Shown one piece after another: positions 1 to 7,664 of a DNA stretch of 64,000 nucleotides; the stretch's first letter is position 1, and each line of letters begins with the position of its first letter. Source of the DNA: Prochlorococcus sp. AG-402-L18. Its GTDB lineage: Bacteria; Cyanobacteriota; Cyanobacteriia; PCC-6307; Cyanobiaceae. The DNA is taken from the NCBI GenBank assembly GCA_003216725.1, contig QCIL01000002.1, positions 93,918 through 157,917 of the forward strand. The letters run 5' to 3'. Below the pieces are notes generated by a model that was not told the DNA's origin, ran no database searches, and saw only the letters and a program-made list of their open reading frames with translations. The translations under genes and the position numbers were made by a program.

Positions 1-396
1 ATTTGTTCTTTCAAGAATACAATCTATGATTCCTTCAGGCGATCTTCTTCGGACTCCTTCTTTTAATATCCTTACTAAAACCTTATCTCCATTCCAAGCA
101 TGGTTAAGTAAATTTTCTTTTATGTAAATATCTTCTGTATTATTATCTCTAACTGCAAAACAATAACCTTTACTACTACATCTTATTTTAGCAACTATAT
201 GTTTTTTATCTTTTACGTTTGAATACTCGTTATTTGAATTCTTATTAATTATTTCTAATTTTTCCAGAGCACTCAATGCTATAAGTAATTTATCCTTATC
301 AGATTTTTTTGTTAATTTTAGTAATCTGCATAATTTCTTGTATTCTAAACTGTCTTCTTGTTTTAATTTATCAATTATCGAAGAGGTTGAAAACAT
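1..396 (-). CDS. rnr: RNase R/II-family exoribonuclease, N-terminal part (cut by window edge)
   Basis: The reading frame opens at an ATG at 396 on the minus strand and runs off the left edge, so only about 132 residues are visible. The N-terminal part is a basic helical region resembling the winged-helix start of RNase R. It is followed by a cold-shock/OB-like segment (IVAKIRCSSKGYCFAV, then DIYI, GDKVLVRI and a basic stretch GVRRRSPEG), which is the usual RNase R order before the RNB catalytic domain. The family degrades structured RNA 3' to 5'. The catalytic domain lies outside the window, so activity cannot be judged. A separate, shorter RNB-domain gene lies at 13195-14379. Confidence 0.75.
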   Translation of the reverse strand, partial: MFSTSSIIDKLKQEDSLEYKKLCRLLKLTKKSDKDKLLIALSALEKLEIINKNSNNEYSNVKDKKHIVAKIRCSSKGYCFAVRDNNTEDIYIKENLLNHAWNGDKVLVRILKEGVRRRSPEGIIDCILERTN

Positions 397-493
397 AGCA
401 GATAATATCTTAAAACAATATCTATATTTTATATTATTACTTAAAACTTATATTTTTACATCTTTATAATATGGCATAAAACTATTTAACCCC

Positions 494-793
494 TTAGTTT
501 TGATTATCATTACTTTCCGCTGAAAATGTATTTATTAAAAGCTTTATGCCAATAATTAGAAAGGTTACTGATGCTATAGATTTTAAAATTACTTCAGGTA
601 TGAAATTTGATATAGATCCTCCTGCTAAGGCACCTAATAAGCTAGCCAATACAAGAGCAAATGCTGATCCTAAAAAAACAGCTAATGGTCTATTTGATGT
701 CCCACTTATTGTTAAAGTTGCCAATTGAGTTTTATCTCCTAATTCGGCAATAAAAACTGTTATAAATGTCGATATTAATAAACTTATAATCAT
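494..793 (-). CDS. UPF0016/GDT1-family membrane protein, half-size copy B
   Basis: This 99-residue, very hydrophobic protein has about three predicted membrane segments. It carries the family signature E-x-G-D-K-T near residue 17 (AELGDKTQLATL). Known UPF0016/TMEM165/GDT1 proteins are cation transporters, linked in cyanobacteria and chloroplasts to manganese or calcium handling. Full-length members carry two such motifs in six membrane segments; this protein has one. The upstream gene is a second half-size copy ending at the base next to this start codon, so the two probably form one heteromeric transporter. The substrate is inferred, not shown. Confidence 0.85.
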   Translation of the reverse strand: MIISLLISTFITVFIAELGDKTQLATLTISGTSNRPLAVFLGSAFALVLASLLGALAGGSISNFIPEVILKSIASVTFLIIGIKLLINTFSAESNDNQN

Positions 794-1117
794 TTATATA
801 TAATTTTTAAAAATGTCATAATCTATAAATACACTAATTATTATCATCAATAAACCAGTAAAAAATGCAAATTTATTAGGAGATATTTTTCTTGATAACC
901 ATTTCCCAATTAAGACTCCGACAACACTAGAACTTATTAATGCTAATGAACTGCCTATAAAAACAATTATCGGCTTTCCTGATTCGGCTGATAACATTAA
1001 AGTTGCTATTTGAGTTTTATCTCCTAATTCAGCTATGAATATTGTAGTAAAAGAAGTTATAAGAATATTTGAAAAACTTTTTTCTTCTTCACTCTTTTTA
1101 TTTATTTGATTGTTCAT
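794..1117 (-). CDS. UPF0016/GDT1-family membrane protein, half-size copy A
   Basis: This is the first of two tandem half-size UPF0016 genes, 107 residues long. A charged N-terminal tail (NNQINKKSEEEK) precedes about three membrane segments. The motif AELGDKTQIATL is nearly identical to that of its downstream partner. The stop codon at 794-796 directly abuts the partner's ATG at 793, so translation is probably coupled. The ATG at 1117 overlaps the stop of the upstream YkgJ-type gene by four bases. A manganese or related divalent cation export role is inferred from the family. Confidence 0.85.
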   Translation of the reverse strand: MNNQINKKSEEEKSFSNILITSFTTIFIAELGDKTQIATLMLSAESGKPIIVFIGSSLALISSSVVGVLIGKWLSRKISPNKFAFFTGLLMIIISVFIDYDIFKNYI

Positions 1118-1461
1118 TTTCTTGATATAGCGATATTAAAGTTACGCATTTGTTGACTTCTTACTCCATGGATCGATGATATATGTTGTTTGCAGCAATC
1201 TATTAGAAATTTATCACCCTTTTTTTTATATTCTTTAAAGGAGCTAGAAAATTTTTCAACTTGACAGAAATGCGGTCTATTTTCATAAATCGTACACTTT
1301 TTATTTTCTCTATCTAAAAATTTACACCAACCATCCTTAGAGGTCATTGAATTAATTAATGCAATATCATCTTTATTCAATTTGTCACTTAAATCAGCTC
1401 TATCAGTTAAGTCAAACTTACAACAAGCTCCACAATTTTCTATACAACTCCATGTTTTCAT
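1114..1461 (-). CDS. YkgJ-family cysteine-cluster protein
   Basis: This 115-residue protein opens with CIENCGACCKF, a C-x3-C-x2-CC pattern. It has further cysteines in the middle (WCKF, KKC, HFC) and CC near residue 90. That spacing is typical of the YkgJ/UPF0153 family, thought to bind zinc or an iron-sulphur cluster; the biochemical role is unknown. It overlaps the first UPF0016 gene by four bases and is probably the first gene of a three-gene unit. A metal link with the transporter pair is plausible but only inferred from context. Confidence 0.8.
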   Translation of the reverse strand: MKTWSCIENCGACCKFDLTDRADLSDKLNKDDIALINSMTSKDGWCKFLDRENKKCTIYENRPHFCQVEKFSSSFKEYKKKGDKFLIDCCKQHISSIHGVRSQQMRNFNIAISRK

Positions 1462-1541
1462 GATTTAATTCAATCTTGTAACGTATCAGTACAGTTGATT
1501 ACTTTATTTGTAAAAATAGTATCACATTACTTATTTAAATT

Positions 1542-1619
1542 ATGGCAACACTAATACCCCTAGCAGTAGTAGCTCTAGCTGGTCCAGCAATAATTGCTCT
1601 TGTATTTTATCGTAAATAA
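1542..1619 (+). CDS. psb30: Photosystem II small subunit Psb30 (Ycf12)
   Basis: This 25-residue reading frame consists of a single hydrophobic helix ending in a short basic tail: MATLIPLAVVALAGPAIIAL followed by VFYRK. The central ALAGPAII matches the conserved heart of Ycf12/Psb30, which sits at the edge of photosystem II. The C terminus is shorter than the usual RRGNL ending. The gene stands alone, divergent from the YkgJ/UPF0016 unit and just upstream of a HAD hydrolase. The size and the motif are the main support; another single-helix photosystem peptide is the main alternative. Confidence 0.6.
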   Translation: MATLIPLAVVALAGPAIIALVFYRK

Positions 1620-1634
1620 ATATTAATATTAAAT

Positions 1635-2399
1635 TTGGTGTCTTTACTCAAAGGTGTTTATTGGGATTTAGATGGAACTATAGCAAATACTGAATTAGAA
1701 GCTCACTTACCTGCCTTTAATAATGCTTTTAATGATTTTGATTTGGGATGGCACTGGAACAAATCAACTTATATTAAATTATTAAAAATAAACGGTGGGA
1801 AAAATAGAATTGAGTATTATTCAAAAACAAGAAATGATTCAATAACCCTTGATTTAATAAAAAGAATTCATCAAAGAAAACAATATCATTATTTAAAAAA
1901 AATTAAAGATAAATCGATTAAACTCAAAACGGGCGTCTATAGATTAGTTAACGAACTTTATGAAAATAAAGTAAGACAATTTATAGTTACTTCAAGCTCG
2001 AAAATTCAGGCCAATTTAATTATTAAATATCTATTTCAGAAATATAGTCCATTTGAGTTTATAATTTCGAGTGATGACGTTCTATCACATAAACCGAATC
2101 CATTACCCTATTTACAAGCGATGAAAATAAGTGGCATTGAAAAAAAAAAATCAATAGTTTTTGAAGATTCATCTCCAGGCTTAAGATCCTCTTTAGCAGC
2201 AGAAATACCAACAATCTATATTCCATCTAATATACCTTTATCTATTGATAGAGATATAGTTTTTGATGGACATTTAGATACCCTAGGTAATGAAAGTTTA
2301 AAAACTAATGTTATTAAAGGACCTCATTTGGAAAACCAATTTGTTGACCATTCATATTTAGAAAAATTCTTACATTCACTTTTTTATGCAAAAAACTAA
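1635..2399 (+). CDS. HAD-superfamily hydrolase, CbbY/beta-phosphoglucomutase-like
   Basis: The protein has about 254 residues. HAD motif I is YWDLDGTIANTE at the N terminus, with the nucleophile Asp and the second acid in DLDGT. Motif II is FIVTSSS near residue 117, motif III a lysine in the HKPNPLPY segment, and motif IV VFEDSSPGL near residue 178. This is the layout of CbbY/Gph-type sugar-phosphate phosphatases and mutases. The frame opens with TTG at 1635 followed directly by GTG at 1638, and either could be the start. It overlaps the ycf20-like gene by 14 bases. The substrate cannot be told from sequence. Confidence 0.85.
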   Translation: MVSLLKGVYWDLDGTIANTELEAHLPAFNNAFNDFDLGWHWNKSTYIKLLKINGGKNRIEYYSKTRNDSITLDLIKRIHQRKQYHYLKKIKDKSIKLKTGVYRLVNELYENKVRQFIVTSSSKIQANLIIKYLFQKYSPFEFIISSDDVLSHKPNPLPYLQAMKISGIEKKKSIVFEDSSPGLRSSLAAEIPTIYIPSNIPLSIDRDIVFDGHLDTLGNESLKTNVIKGPHLENQFVDHSYLEKFLHSLFYAKN

Positions 2400-2712
2400 T
2401 TTCTCAAAGGTTAATGATCAATTCAATAATTTATTATTTGGCTTTTTGAGTTCATCTTGGAAAACAAAATCCATTAATATGATTTCAATATTGATAGGTT
2501 ATTTTTTATTTGCTAATTTTGTAACCAAATTTATATCTGAGGGTAGGAACGAGTTGGTAATGGTTCCAATAATTATCTTAATTATAGAAATAATAGTTCG
2601 TATTAGACCTTCATCAAAATCAAATTTTTTTAGTCTTTGGTCAATAATTGATAAGGTTAGAATTGGTTCGACATATGCAATAATACTCGAGGCATTTAAG
2701 TTGGGTTCATAA
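2386..2712 (+). CDS. ycf20: Ycf20/DUF565-family membrane protein
   Basis: This 108-residue protein has a polar N terminus, two hydrophobic segments (MISILIGYFLFANFV and a run of I/L/V after ELVMVP) and a basic C-terminal third containing RIRPSS. This is the pattern of DUF565/Ycf20 proteins, conserved in cyanobacteria and plastids. A plastid-targeted homologue in green algae and plants has been linked to photoprotective quenching, but the molecular role is unclear. The start lies inside the HAD gene (14-base overlap), so the two are probably co-translated. Confidence 0.8.
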   Translation: MQKTNFSKVNDQFNNLLFGFLSSSWKTKSINMISILIGYFLFANFVTKFISEGRNELVMVPIIILIIEIIVRIRPSSKSNFFSLWSIIDKVRIGSTYAIILEAFKLGS

Positions 2713-2719
2713 TTTAAAC

Positions 2720-2893
2720 TTATTCTTCGCTTTCCTCTTCGTCAATAGGGTAAACGAAGCCTTGAGCTTTCCCGGTTAAAACTGATTTTCCTAACGATAT
2801 GGCTTTTTCAGCTGCTAATGCTGCTTTCCCTTTCCAAACAGCATGTCTGTGATTCCTTTTACTTTTTGATTTTTTCTTTTTTGGTACTGCCAT
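2720..2893 (-). CDS. rpmF: 50S ribosomal protein L32
   Basis: This short frame of 57 residues starts [20 protein letters not shown], the standard opening of cyanobacterial and plastid L32. It ends in an acidic tail (DEEESEE). The protein belongs to the large ribosomal subunit. It is convergent with the ycf20-like gene (stop codons seven bases apart) and divergent from the FtsH-like gene. Its upstream leader contains a 10-bp inverted repeat at 2904-2940, which might influence expression. Confidence 0.97.
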   Translation of the reverse strand: MAVPKKKKSKSKRNHRHAVWKGKAALAAEKAISLGKSVLTGKAQGFVYPIDEEESEE

Positions 2894-2903
2894 TCTTTTT
2901 TTT

Positions 2904-2940
2904 GATAACCATTTAATAATATAACCTTTTAATGGTTATC
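2904..2940. repeat. Inverted repeat in the rpmF leader
   Basis: GATAACCATT at 2904-2913 is perfectly complemented by AATGGTTATC at 2931-2940, with a 17-base AT-rich spacer. It begins eleven bases upstream of the rpmF start codon, so it would lie in the rpmF mRNA leader if transcription starts beyond it. It could be an operator or an RNA hairpin; nothing decides between these. Confidence 0.4.
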
Positions 2941-2987
2941 TCCCAAATTTTGAGTATATTTTATATAACTACGACGTTTTTTCAATT

Positions 2988-3001
2988 AAGCTTATAAGCT
3001 T
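2988..3001. promoter_or_regulatory. 14-bp perfect palindrome upstream of the FtsH-like gene
   Basis: AAGCTTATAAGCTT is its own reverse complement. It ends 26 bases before the GTG start of the FtsH-like gene, in the divergent region shared with rpmF. It may be a protein-binding site, but short AT-rich palindromes also arise by chance in such DNA. Confidence 0.3.
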
Positions 3002-3027
3002 TATAAATAATATCTTATCTAAGATTA

Positions 3028-4785
3028 GTGATCTTTAAATCAAAATTTACATATTCTAATTCTAATTCAAGTTATTCTGATTTACTCTTTCAAATAGACT
3101 CTGGAAATATTCAATCAATTTATTTTTATCCCAGGAAGAGAGAAATTGATGTTTTGTATAAAAATGGTAAGAAAGAAAAGATACCAATTCTTTATAATGA
3201 CCAATTAGTTATTGAAAAGGCAACTGAAAATAATGTAGATCTAACAATAAATAATAGCCAAAAACAATCTTCTACAGCAAATTTATTCGTTTCAGGCAGT
3301 CTTTTTCTTATATTCATTTTAGCTTTAGTTTTAATTTTAAGAAGCACTTCCAAATTTGCTTCTAGAGCTTTAGGTTTTGGTAAAAGTAAAGCTAAATTTA
3401 TTACTATTGATGAAGTCGAAACAAGATTTAATGATGTAGCAGGGGTTCCTGAGGCCGCTCAGGAATTAAAAGAAGTAATTACATTTTTAAAGTCACCAAA
3501 TAAACTTACTAACCTTGGAGCCAAGGTACCCAAAGGAGTTTTGTTGATTGGCCCCCCTGGTACTGGAAAAACATTATTGGCCAAAGCTATTGCAGGAGAG
3601 TCAGGTGTCCCTTTCATTTCTATTGCTGCATCAGAATTTGTTGAACTTTTCGTTGGGGTTGGTGCTAGTAGGGTCAGAGATTTGTTTGAAAAAGCAAAGG
3701 AAAAGTCTCCTTGTATAATTTTTATAGATGAAATTGACTCTATTGGAAGACAAAGAGGATATGGGATAGGAGGAGGAAATGATGAAAGAGAGCAAACTCT
3801 TAATCAGTTACTTACTGAATTAGATGGTTTTGCAGATAACTCAGGAATAATTGTTCTTGCAGCTACTAATAGAGCAGATATTTTAGATTCTGCCCTCCTA
3901 AGACCCGGACGTTTTGATAGAAAAATAGAAATTATGTTACCTGATTTAAATGGAAGAAAGAAAATACTTTCTGTACATTCACTTTCAAAGCCTCTCGAAA
4001 ATAATGTTGATTTATCATATTGGGCTAAAAGAACTGTTGGATTTTCTGGAGCAGAGCTGGCAAATTTAATGAATGAGAGTGCTATTCATTGTGCCAGAGA
4101 TAAATCTAAATTTATAAATGATATTCATATAGAAAGTGCTTTAGATAAACTCACACTTGGGTTAAGAACTTCTATAGTATCTTCACCAAATATGAAAAAA
4201 ATTGTTGCATATAATGAGGTAGGCAGAGCTATTGTATCTGCAGTTAAAAATGGTATAGATTCTGTAGATAAAATTACAATTTTGCCTAGATCTGGTTATG
4301 TTGGTGGCTATACAAAAATTAATCCTGATGAAGATATTGTTAGTAGTGGTTTAATTTCAAAGAAATTATTATTATCAAAAATTGAAATTGCTTTAGCAGG
4401 TAGGGCTGCCGAGACTATAGTTTTTGGCAAAAATGAAATTACTCAATGTTCTATAAATGATATAAATTATGCAACAAATATTGTTAGGGAAATGGTAACA
4501 AAATATGGCTTTTCAATTATAGGTCCAGTAACAATTGATGCTCATAATAATGATAGTTTAATTGGAGATGGATTAATTAGAAATAAGGCACTTATAGCCG
4601 AAAATACTTATTCAAAAATAGATAATGAAATTATCAATATTTCAAAACTTTCTTTAAATAATTCTATTAATATTATTCGTAAAAATAGATTGCTTCTTGA
4701 AAAGTTAGTTGAGATTTTAATTGAGTCAGAAACTATCGAAAACGATATTTTTAAAAAAATATCTTTTGATTTGTTAAAAGTATGA
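3028..4785 (+). CDS. FtsH-like AAA+ protein with degenerate protease site (pseudoprotease)
   Basis: This 585-residue FtsH homologue has one clear membrane segment (about residues 86-105); the usual N-terminal helix is missing. The AAA+ module is intact: Walker A GPPGTGKT (175-182), pore loop FVG (208-210), Walker B IIFIDEID (230-237), the second region of homology and the arginine RPGRFDR (292-298). The zinc-protease signature HExxH is replaced by NEVGR (396-400), so both metal-binding histidines are gone. The downstream aspartate region (CSINDINYA) remains. Proteolysis is therefore unlikely, while ATP-driven unfolding could persist, as in plastid FtsHi proteins. The GTG start is fixed by an in-frame stop 22 bases upstream. 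Confidence 0.9.
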   Translation: MIFKSKFTYSNSNSSYSDLLFQIDSGNIQSIYFYPRKREIDVLYKNGKKEKIPILYNDQLVIEKATENNVDLTINNSQKQSSTANLFVSGSLFLIFILALVLILRSTSKFASRALGFGKSKAKFITIDEVETRFNDVAGVPEAAQELKEVITFLKSPNKLTNLGAKVPKGVLLIGPPGTGKTLLAKAIAGESGVPFISIAASEFVELFVGVGASRVRDLFEKAKEKSPCIIFIDEIDSIGRQRGYGIGGGNDEREQTLNQLLTELDGFADNSGIIVLAATNRADILDSALLRPGRFDRKIEIMLPDLNGRKKILSVHSLSKPLENNVDLSYWAKRTVGFSGAELANLMNESAIHCARDKSKFINDIHIESALDKLTLGLRTSIVSSPNMKKIVAYNEVGRAIVSAVKNGIDSVDKITILPRSGYVGGYTKINPDEDIVSSGLISKKLLLSKIEIALAGRAAETIVFGKNEITQCSINDINYATNIVREMVTKYGFSIIGPVTIDAHNNDSLIGDGLIRNKALIAENTYSKIDNEIINISKLSLNNSINIIRKNRLLLEKLVEILIESETIENDIFKKISFDLLKV

Positions 4786-4814
4786 TTTAATAAACTTGAA
4801 TTGTAATCGATACC

Positions 4815-5567
4815 TTGTTATTTGATTTCGGCTTGTTCAAGCTAAGTGGTGTTTTTTTGTTAGTAATAATTTTTCCTTTGGTACAAAACCAATGGCTTAA
4901 TTTATATTTATTTGATTCTAATAATTTATCTTTTTATAGGTTTTTATATAATTTTAGCGGAATATTATTCTCGCTTATAGTTAGTACATATTCTTATAAA
5001 AACTTTTCTAATTACAATTTTTTAAACCCTAATTTGAGATGTAGAAAGTTAATTAGTGGCAAAATCTTATTTGTTACTGTAACGATTCTATTAATTACGC
5101 TATCTTTATTAATCTCTAACTATCTATTTTTAAATATAGAACTTGTAACTGGTTTATTTTTTAATATTAATCATAACTTTAATTTAGCTTTAGATAATCA
5201 ATTATTTATGATATTAGTCTTTTCAGTTTTATTTATATTTAAAAAAACAAGACAATATATGAAGGGATTTATAATATTAAACTTCTTTATAAGTTCATCA
5301 ATCTTTTGGTACACCAAAGTAAACAATTTACAAATTATAGATAAGACCTTATTCAAGAATTTCATTGAACTTGAAAATATTAATTATTCTAATATTCTTT
5401 TATTCGGTTCTCTTGAAATAATATTCTATTTATGGTCTTACGTATCATACAAAACAAATTTAAGTGACTGGATTGTCTATAAACCAATCAAAAAAGATAT
5501 ATTATTTATTATGAAAATTTTGTTTTTTTATTTGTTAATTGCTGTTTATTATACTTTGCTTGAATAA
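4815..5567 (+). CDS. Polytopic membrane protein of unknown function
   Basis: The frame opens with TTG at 4815 and gives 250 residues with six to seven hydrophobic segments separated by short loops rich in Asn, Lys and Tyr. No catalytic motif or family is recognised. It follows the FtsH-like gene by 29 bases on the same strand, so the two are probably co-transcribed and might act together in the membrane. It is convergent with the peroxiredoxin gene. The length of the uninterrupted frame and the regular hydrophobic pattern support a real gene. Confidence 0.7.
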   Translation: MLFDFGLFKLSGVFLLVIIFPLVQNQWLNLYLFDSNNLSFYRFLYNFSGILFSLIVSTYSYKNFSNYNFLNPNLRCRKLISGKILFVTVTILLITLSLLISNYLFLNIELVTGLFFNINHNFNLALDNQLFMILVFSVLFIFKKTRQYMKGFIILNFFISSSIFWYTKVNNLQIIDKTLFKNFIELENINYSNILLFGSLEIIFYLWSYVSYKTNLSDWIVYKPIKKDILFIMKILFFYLLIAVYYTLLE

Positions 5568-5598
5568 TAGATAATTATTCAAAGAAACTTACTTTTTA

Positions 5599-6183
5599 TT
5601 ATAGTGCAGAAAAGTATTCCTTACTTCCTTTTGGATCTTCTAACATTGTTTTATCTCCTGGAGTCCAGTTTGCTGGGCAAACTTCATCAGGATTAGCGGC
5701 AACATACTGGTAACCCTGAAGAATTCTTAATGTTTCATCTACGTTTCTTCCTACAGGAGCCTTGTTAACAGTGGTATGCATAACAATACCTTCTGGGTTA
5801 ATAAGAAATAAACCTCTATCAGCTTCACCATCATCATTTAGTACATTGTAAGCCTGACAAATCTCTCTTTTAAGGTCAGATACTAAGGGATAATTGATAT
5901 CTCCAATCCCGCCTTCATTTCTTGGAGTTTGTATCCAAGCCAAATGACAATTTTTACTATCAACAGATACTCCAAGTATTTCAGTATTTAAATTAGAGAA
6001 TTTATCATAATTATCGCTGAAAGCTGTAATTTCTGTGGGACAAACGAAAGTAAAATCTAGTGGGTAGAAAAATAAAACCACCCACTTACCTCTATAGCTT
6101 GAAAGTGATACATCTTTAAATTCTTGATCAAATACTGCTGTAGCAGTGAAATCTGGTGCTTCTTGACCGACTCTTAAACTCAT
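5599..6183 (-). CDS. Typical 2-Cys peroxiredoxin
   Basis: This 194-residue thioredoxin-fold peroxidase reduces hydrogen peroxide and alkyl hydroperoxides in the cytosol, usually with thioredoxin as donor. The peroxidatic cysteine is in FTFVCPTE (Cys48) and the resolving cysteine in EVCPANW (Cys169). A GG-rich loop and a C-terminal helix follow, as in over-oxidation-sensitive members. The length is normal and the ATG at 6183 gives the family's expected N terminus. It is monocistronic by position. A perfect 8-bp inverted repeat at 6210-6229 lies 27 bases upstream of the start and is a candidate regulatory site. Confidence 0.97.
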   Translation of the reverse strand: MSLRVGQEAPDFTATAVFDQEFKDVSLSSYRGKWVVLFFYPLDFTFVCPTEITAFSDNYDKFSNLNTEILGVSVDSKNCHLAWIQTPRNEGGIGDINYPLVSDLKREICQAYNVLNDDGEADRGLFLINPEGIVMHTTVNKAPVGRNVDETLRILQGYQYVAANPDEVCPANWTPGDKTMLEDPKGSKEYFSAL

Positions 6184-6209
6184 GGAACTTGTAATACTTA
6201 ATTTAAATT

Positions 6210-6229
6210 TTAAACCTGAATAGGTTTAA
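6210..6229. promoter_or_regulatory. Perfect inverted repeat upstream of the peroxiredoxin gene
   Basis: TTAAACCT (6210-6217) and AGGTTTAA (6222-6229) are exact reverse complements around a 4-base loop GAAT. The site lies 27 bases upstream of the peroxiredoxin ATG. As DNA it would suit a dimeric repressor; as RNA it would form an 8-bp hairpin in the leader. No known PerR or Fur consensus is recognised. Confidence 0.45.
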
Positions 6230-6281
6230 TAATTATAATTTTAACCTTTATAATATAGCAAGTATTTCGAGAAATTGATTT

Positions 6282-6407
6282 ATGAAATGGCATCATACTT
6301 TCACAAGAAAATTTACGATTATGAATTATTCTAAATTATTGAAAAATCTTAAATCGGAATTAATAAAGTATCCAATTGATAGAAATACTGGAAATAAATT
6401 AAATTAA
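6282..6407 (+). CDS. Small hypothetical protein (41 aa)
   Basis: An ATG at 6282 opens a 41-residue frame ending at TAA 6405-6407. The product is basic, starts MKWHHTFTRKF and has no membrane segment. No family is recognised. It lies divergent from the peroxiredoxin gene at the edge of a cluster of similarly small frames. It is supported only by being open and well placed. Confidence 0.35.
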   Translation: MKWHHTFTRKFTIMNYSKLLKNLKSELIKYPIDRNTGNKLN

Positions 6408-6499
6408 AGAATTTTTTGTTTTATAGCAGATATTTTTTTACGTTTATACTAATATCAAATCAAATGAGCAAATTTTTTAATAATTAAATTTCTATAGAA

Positions 6500-6658
6500 A
6501 TGACTAATTACATTGAAAGACTGAAAAATAAACTTAAAATTAAAAAATTTGATTCAAATCAACCTATTAAAGCTTGGCTCTTTGTTTTGATTTTAAATTT
6601 AGTTGGATTTGCAGGATACTTTTATTTAAAAGTCAATGATATAAGTTTAGGGGATTAA
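6500..6658 (+). CDS. Small single-span membrane protein (52 aa)
   Basis: The frame starts at ATG 6500 and ends at TAA 6656-6658. A basic N-terminal half rich in Lys (ERLKNKLKIKKFD) is followed by one hydrophobic helix (WLFVLILNLVGFAGYFYL) and a short acidic tail. The charge pattern predicts an N-in orientation. No function is recognised. It is convergent with the 70-aa gene that ends six bases beyond it. Confidence 0.5.
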   Translation: MTNYIERLKNKLKIKKFDSNQPIKAWLFVLILNLVGFAGYFYLKVNDISLGD

Positions 6659-6663
6659 TTATT

Positions 6664-6876
6664 TTAATTAATTTCTTTTTTTATTGATCTACAAAAGTTG
6701 TCTAATCTCTCAGATCGTGTCAGATCAGGCAATGTCCATATTTTTTCTATCTTAGTTTGATCCCATTCTTTAAATTCTTGAGTTATTGAAATTTTATTCA
6801 ATTTGGAAACTTTTTTCTTTCTTAATTTCAGATGATTTTTGATTATTTTTATATTTTTATCAATATATTCACTCAT
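6664..6876 (-). CDS. Small basic hypothetical protein (70 aa)
   Basis: This 70-residue, lysine-rich, probably helical protein has no membrane segment. The C-terminal half (WTLPDLTRSERLDNFCRSIK) is less repetitive in composition than random AT-rich frames, which argues for a real gene. No family is recognised. It shares the minus strand with the 56-aa gene upstream, about 60 bases away. Confidence 0.55.
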   Translation of the reverse strand: MSEYIDKNIKIIKNHLKLRKKKVSKLNKISITQEFKEWDQTKIEKIWTLPDLTRSERLDNFCRSIKKEIN

Positions 6877-6937
6877 AGATTTTTTTTAACTTAATTCAAT
6901 CTAACATTTGAAGTGTAGATATTCCTATGATATTTAT

Positions 6938-7108
6938 TTATACGTTTTGTACAGCTTGAAATAATCCAAAAGAGTAACCACCAATTAAGATCCAACCTAA
7001 AATGCTCGAAATAATTGTAGACCTTCTATTGTGCCTTCGAAGAGCATCTTCTATCATGTCTTTGGCTTCATCTCTAGTTATAAATTCAGTTTTTAATTTC
7101 TTGTCCAT
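6938..7108 (-). CDS. Small single-span membrane protein (56 aa)
   Basis: The frame starts at ATG 7108 and ends at TAA 6938-6940. The N-terminal half is soluble and charged, including ITRDEAKDMIEDALRRHNRR. A single hydrophobic helix follows (IISSILGWILIGGYSFGLF). It lacks the ExxNGR chlorophyll-binding motif of high-light-inducible proteins, so it is not called one. The contrast between an amphipathic head and a clean helix makes a real gene likely. Confidence 0.6.
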   Translation of the reverse strand: MDKKLKTEFITRDEAKDMIEDALRRHNRRSTIISSILGWILIGGYSFGLFQAVQNV

Positions 7109-7338
7109 AATTTTTTATTAACACAATAAACGAATAATTCTTAAAGTGAGTAAATAATATGCTTATTTTTTTACCAACAATATCTTAATATTAAAATTTA
7201 GAATTTTTGGTGTAAATTATTTTTAAATAAAATATATCTTTAATTTTATATAATCGTTATTTAATTAAATATAAATTTTCTGCTAAAAAATAATTATAAT
7301 TAAAATAATTTACATAATATATTAAGTAAAATTTAGTG

Positions 7339-7506
7339 ATGAACATTAATGATGATTCTGTACTAGAAATGATCAACACATATATTGCTTACAATAGATT
7401 AAGTAAAATACAAATTCTTCAACTTATTAAACTAGCCCCAATATCAAATGACATTAAAGAATTAAAAGATAATATAAATTGGGAATATATTAAATCAAAA
7501 CATTAA
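7339..7506 (+). CDS. Small hypothetical protein (55 aa)
   Basis: An ATG at 7339 (with an adjacent in-frame GTG at 7336) opens a 55-residue frame ending at 7506. The product is predicted soluble and mostly helical (VLEMINTYIAYNRLSKIQIL, then a C-terminal charged helix with one Trp). No family is recognised. It stands alone in an otherwise very AT-rich stretch, where a frame without low-complexity runs is informative. Confidence 0.5.
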   Translation: MNINDDSVLEMINTYIAYNRLSKIQILQLIKLAPISNDIKELKDNINWEYIKSKH

Positions 7507-7664
7507 CTTAAAATAAATAATTCTTAAATTTTAAATTAGTAAAAAAGTCATTTCTCCAAATCAATTCTTTAAAAAAAAACTACTGCAAAGTGATATAGAT
7601 TAAAAAGAATAAGATGATTATACTTTTTATTAATAAAGTAAATAGAATATCCTTACTGAGAAAT

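Noticed and set aside
2927..2940. Shared 14-mer upstream of rpmF and dnaK (GATAACCATTAAAA) as a common operator
   Set aside because: In DNA this AT-rich many 14-base matches are expected by chance in a 64-kb window, and the two copies sit at different distances from the start codons.
6938..7108. High-light-inducible (Hli) protein
   Set aside because: The size and single helix fit, but the ExxNGR chlorophyll-binding motif is absent.
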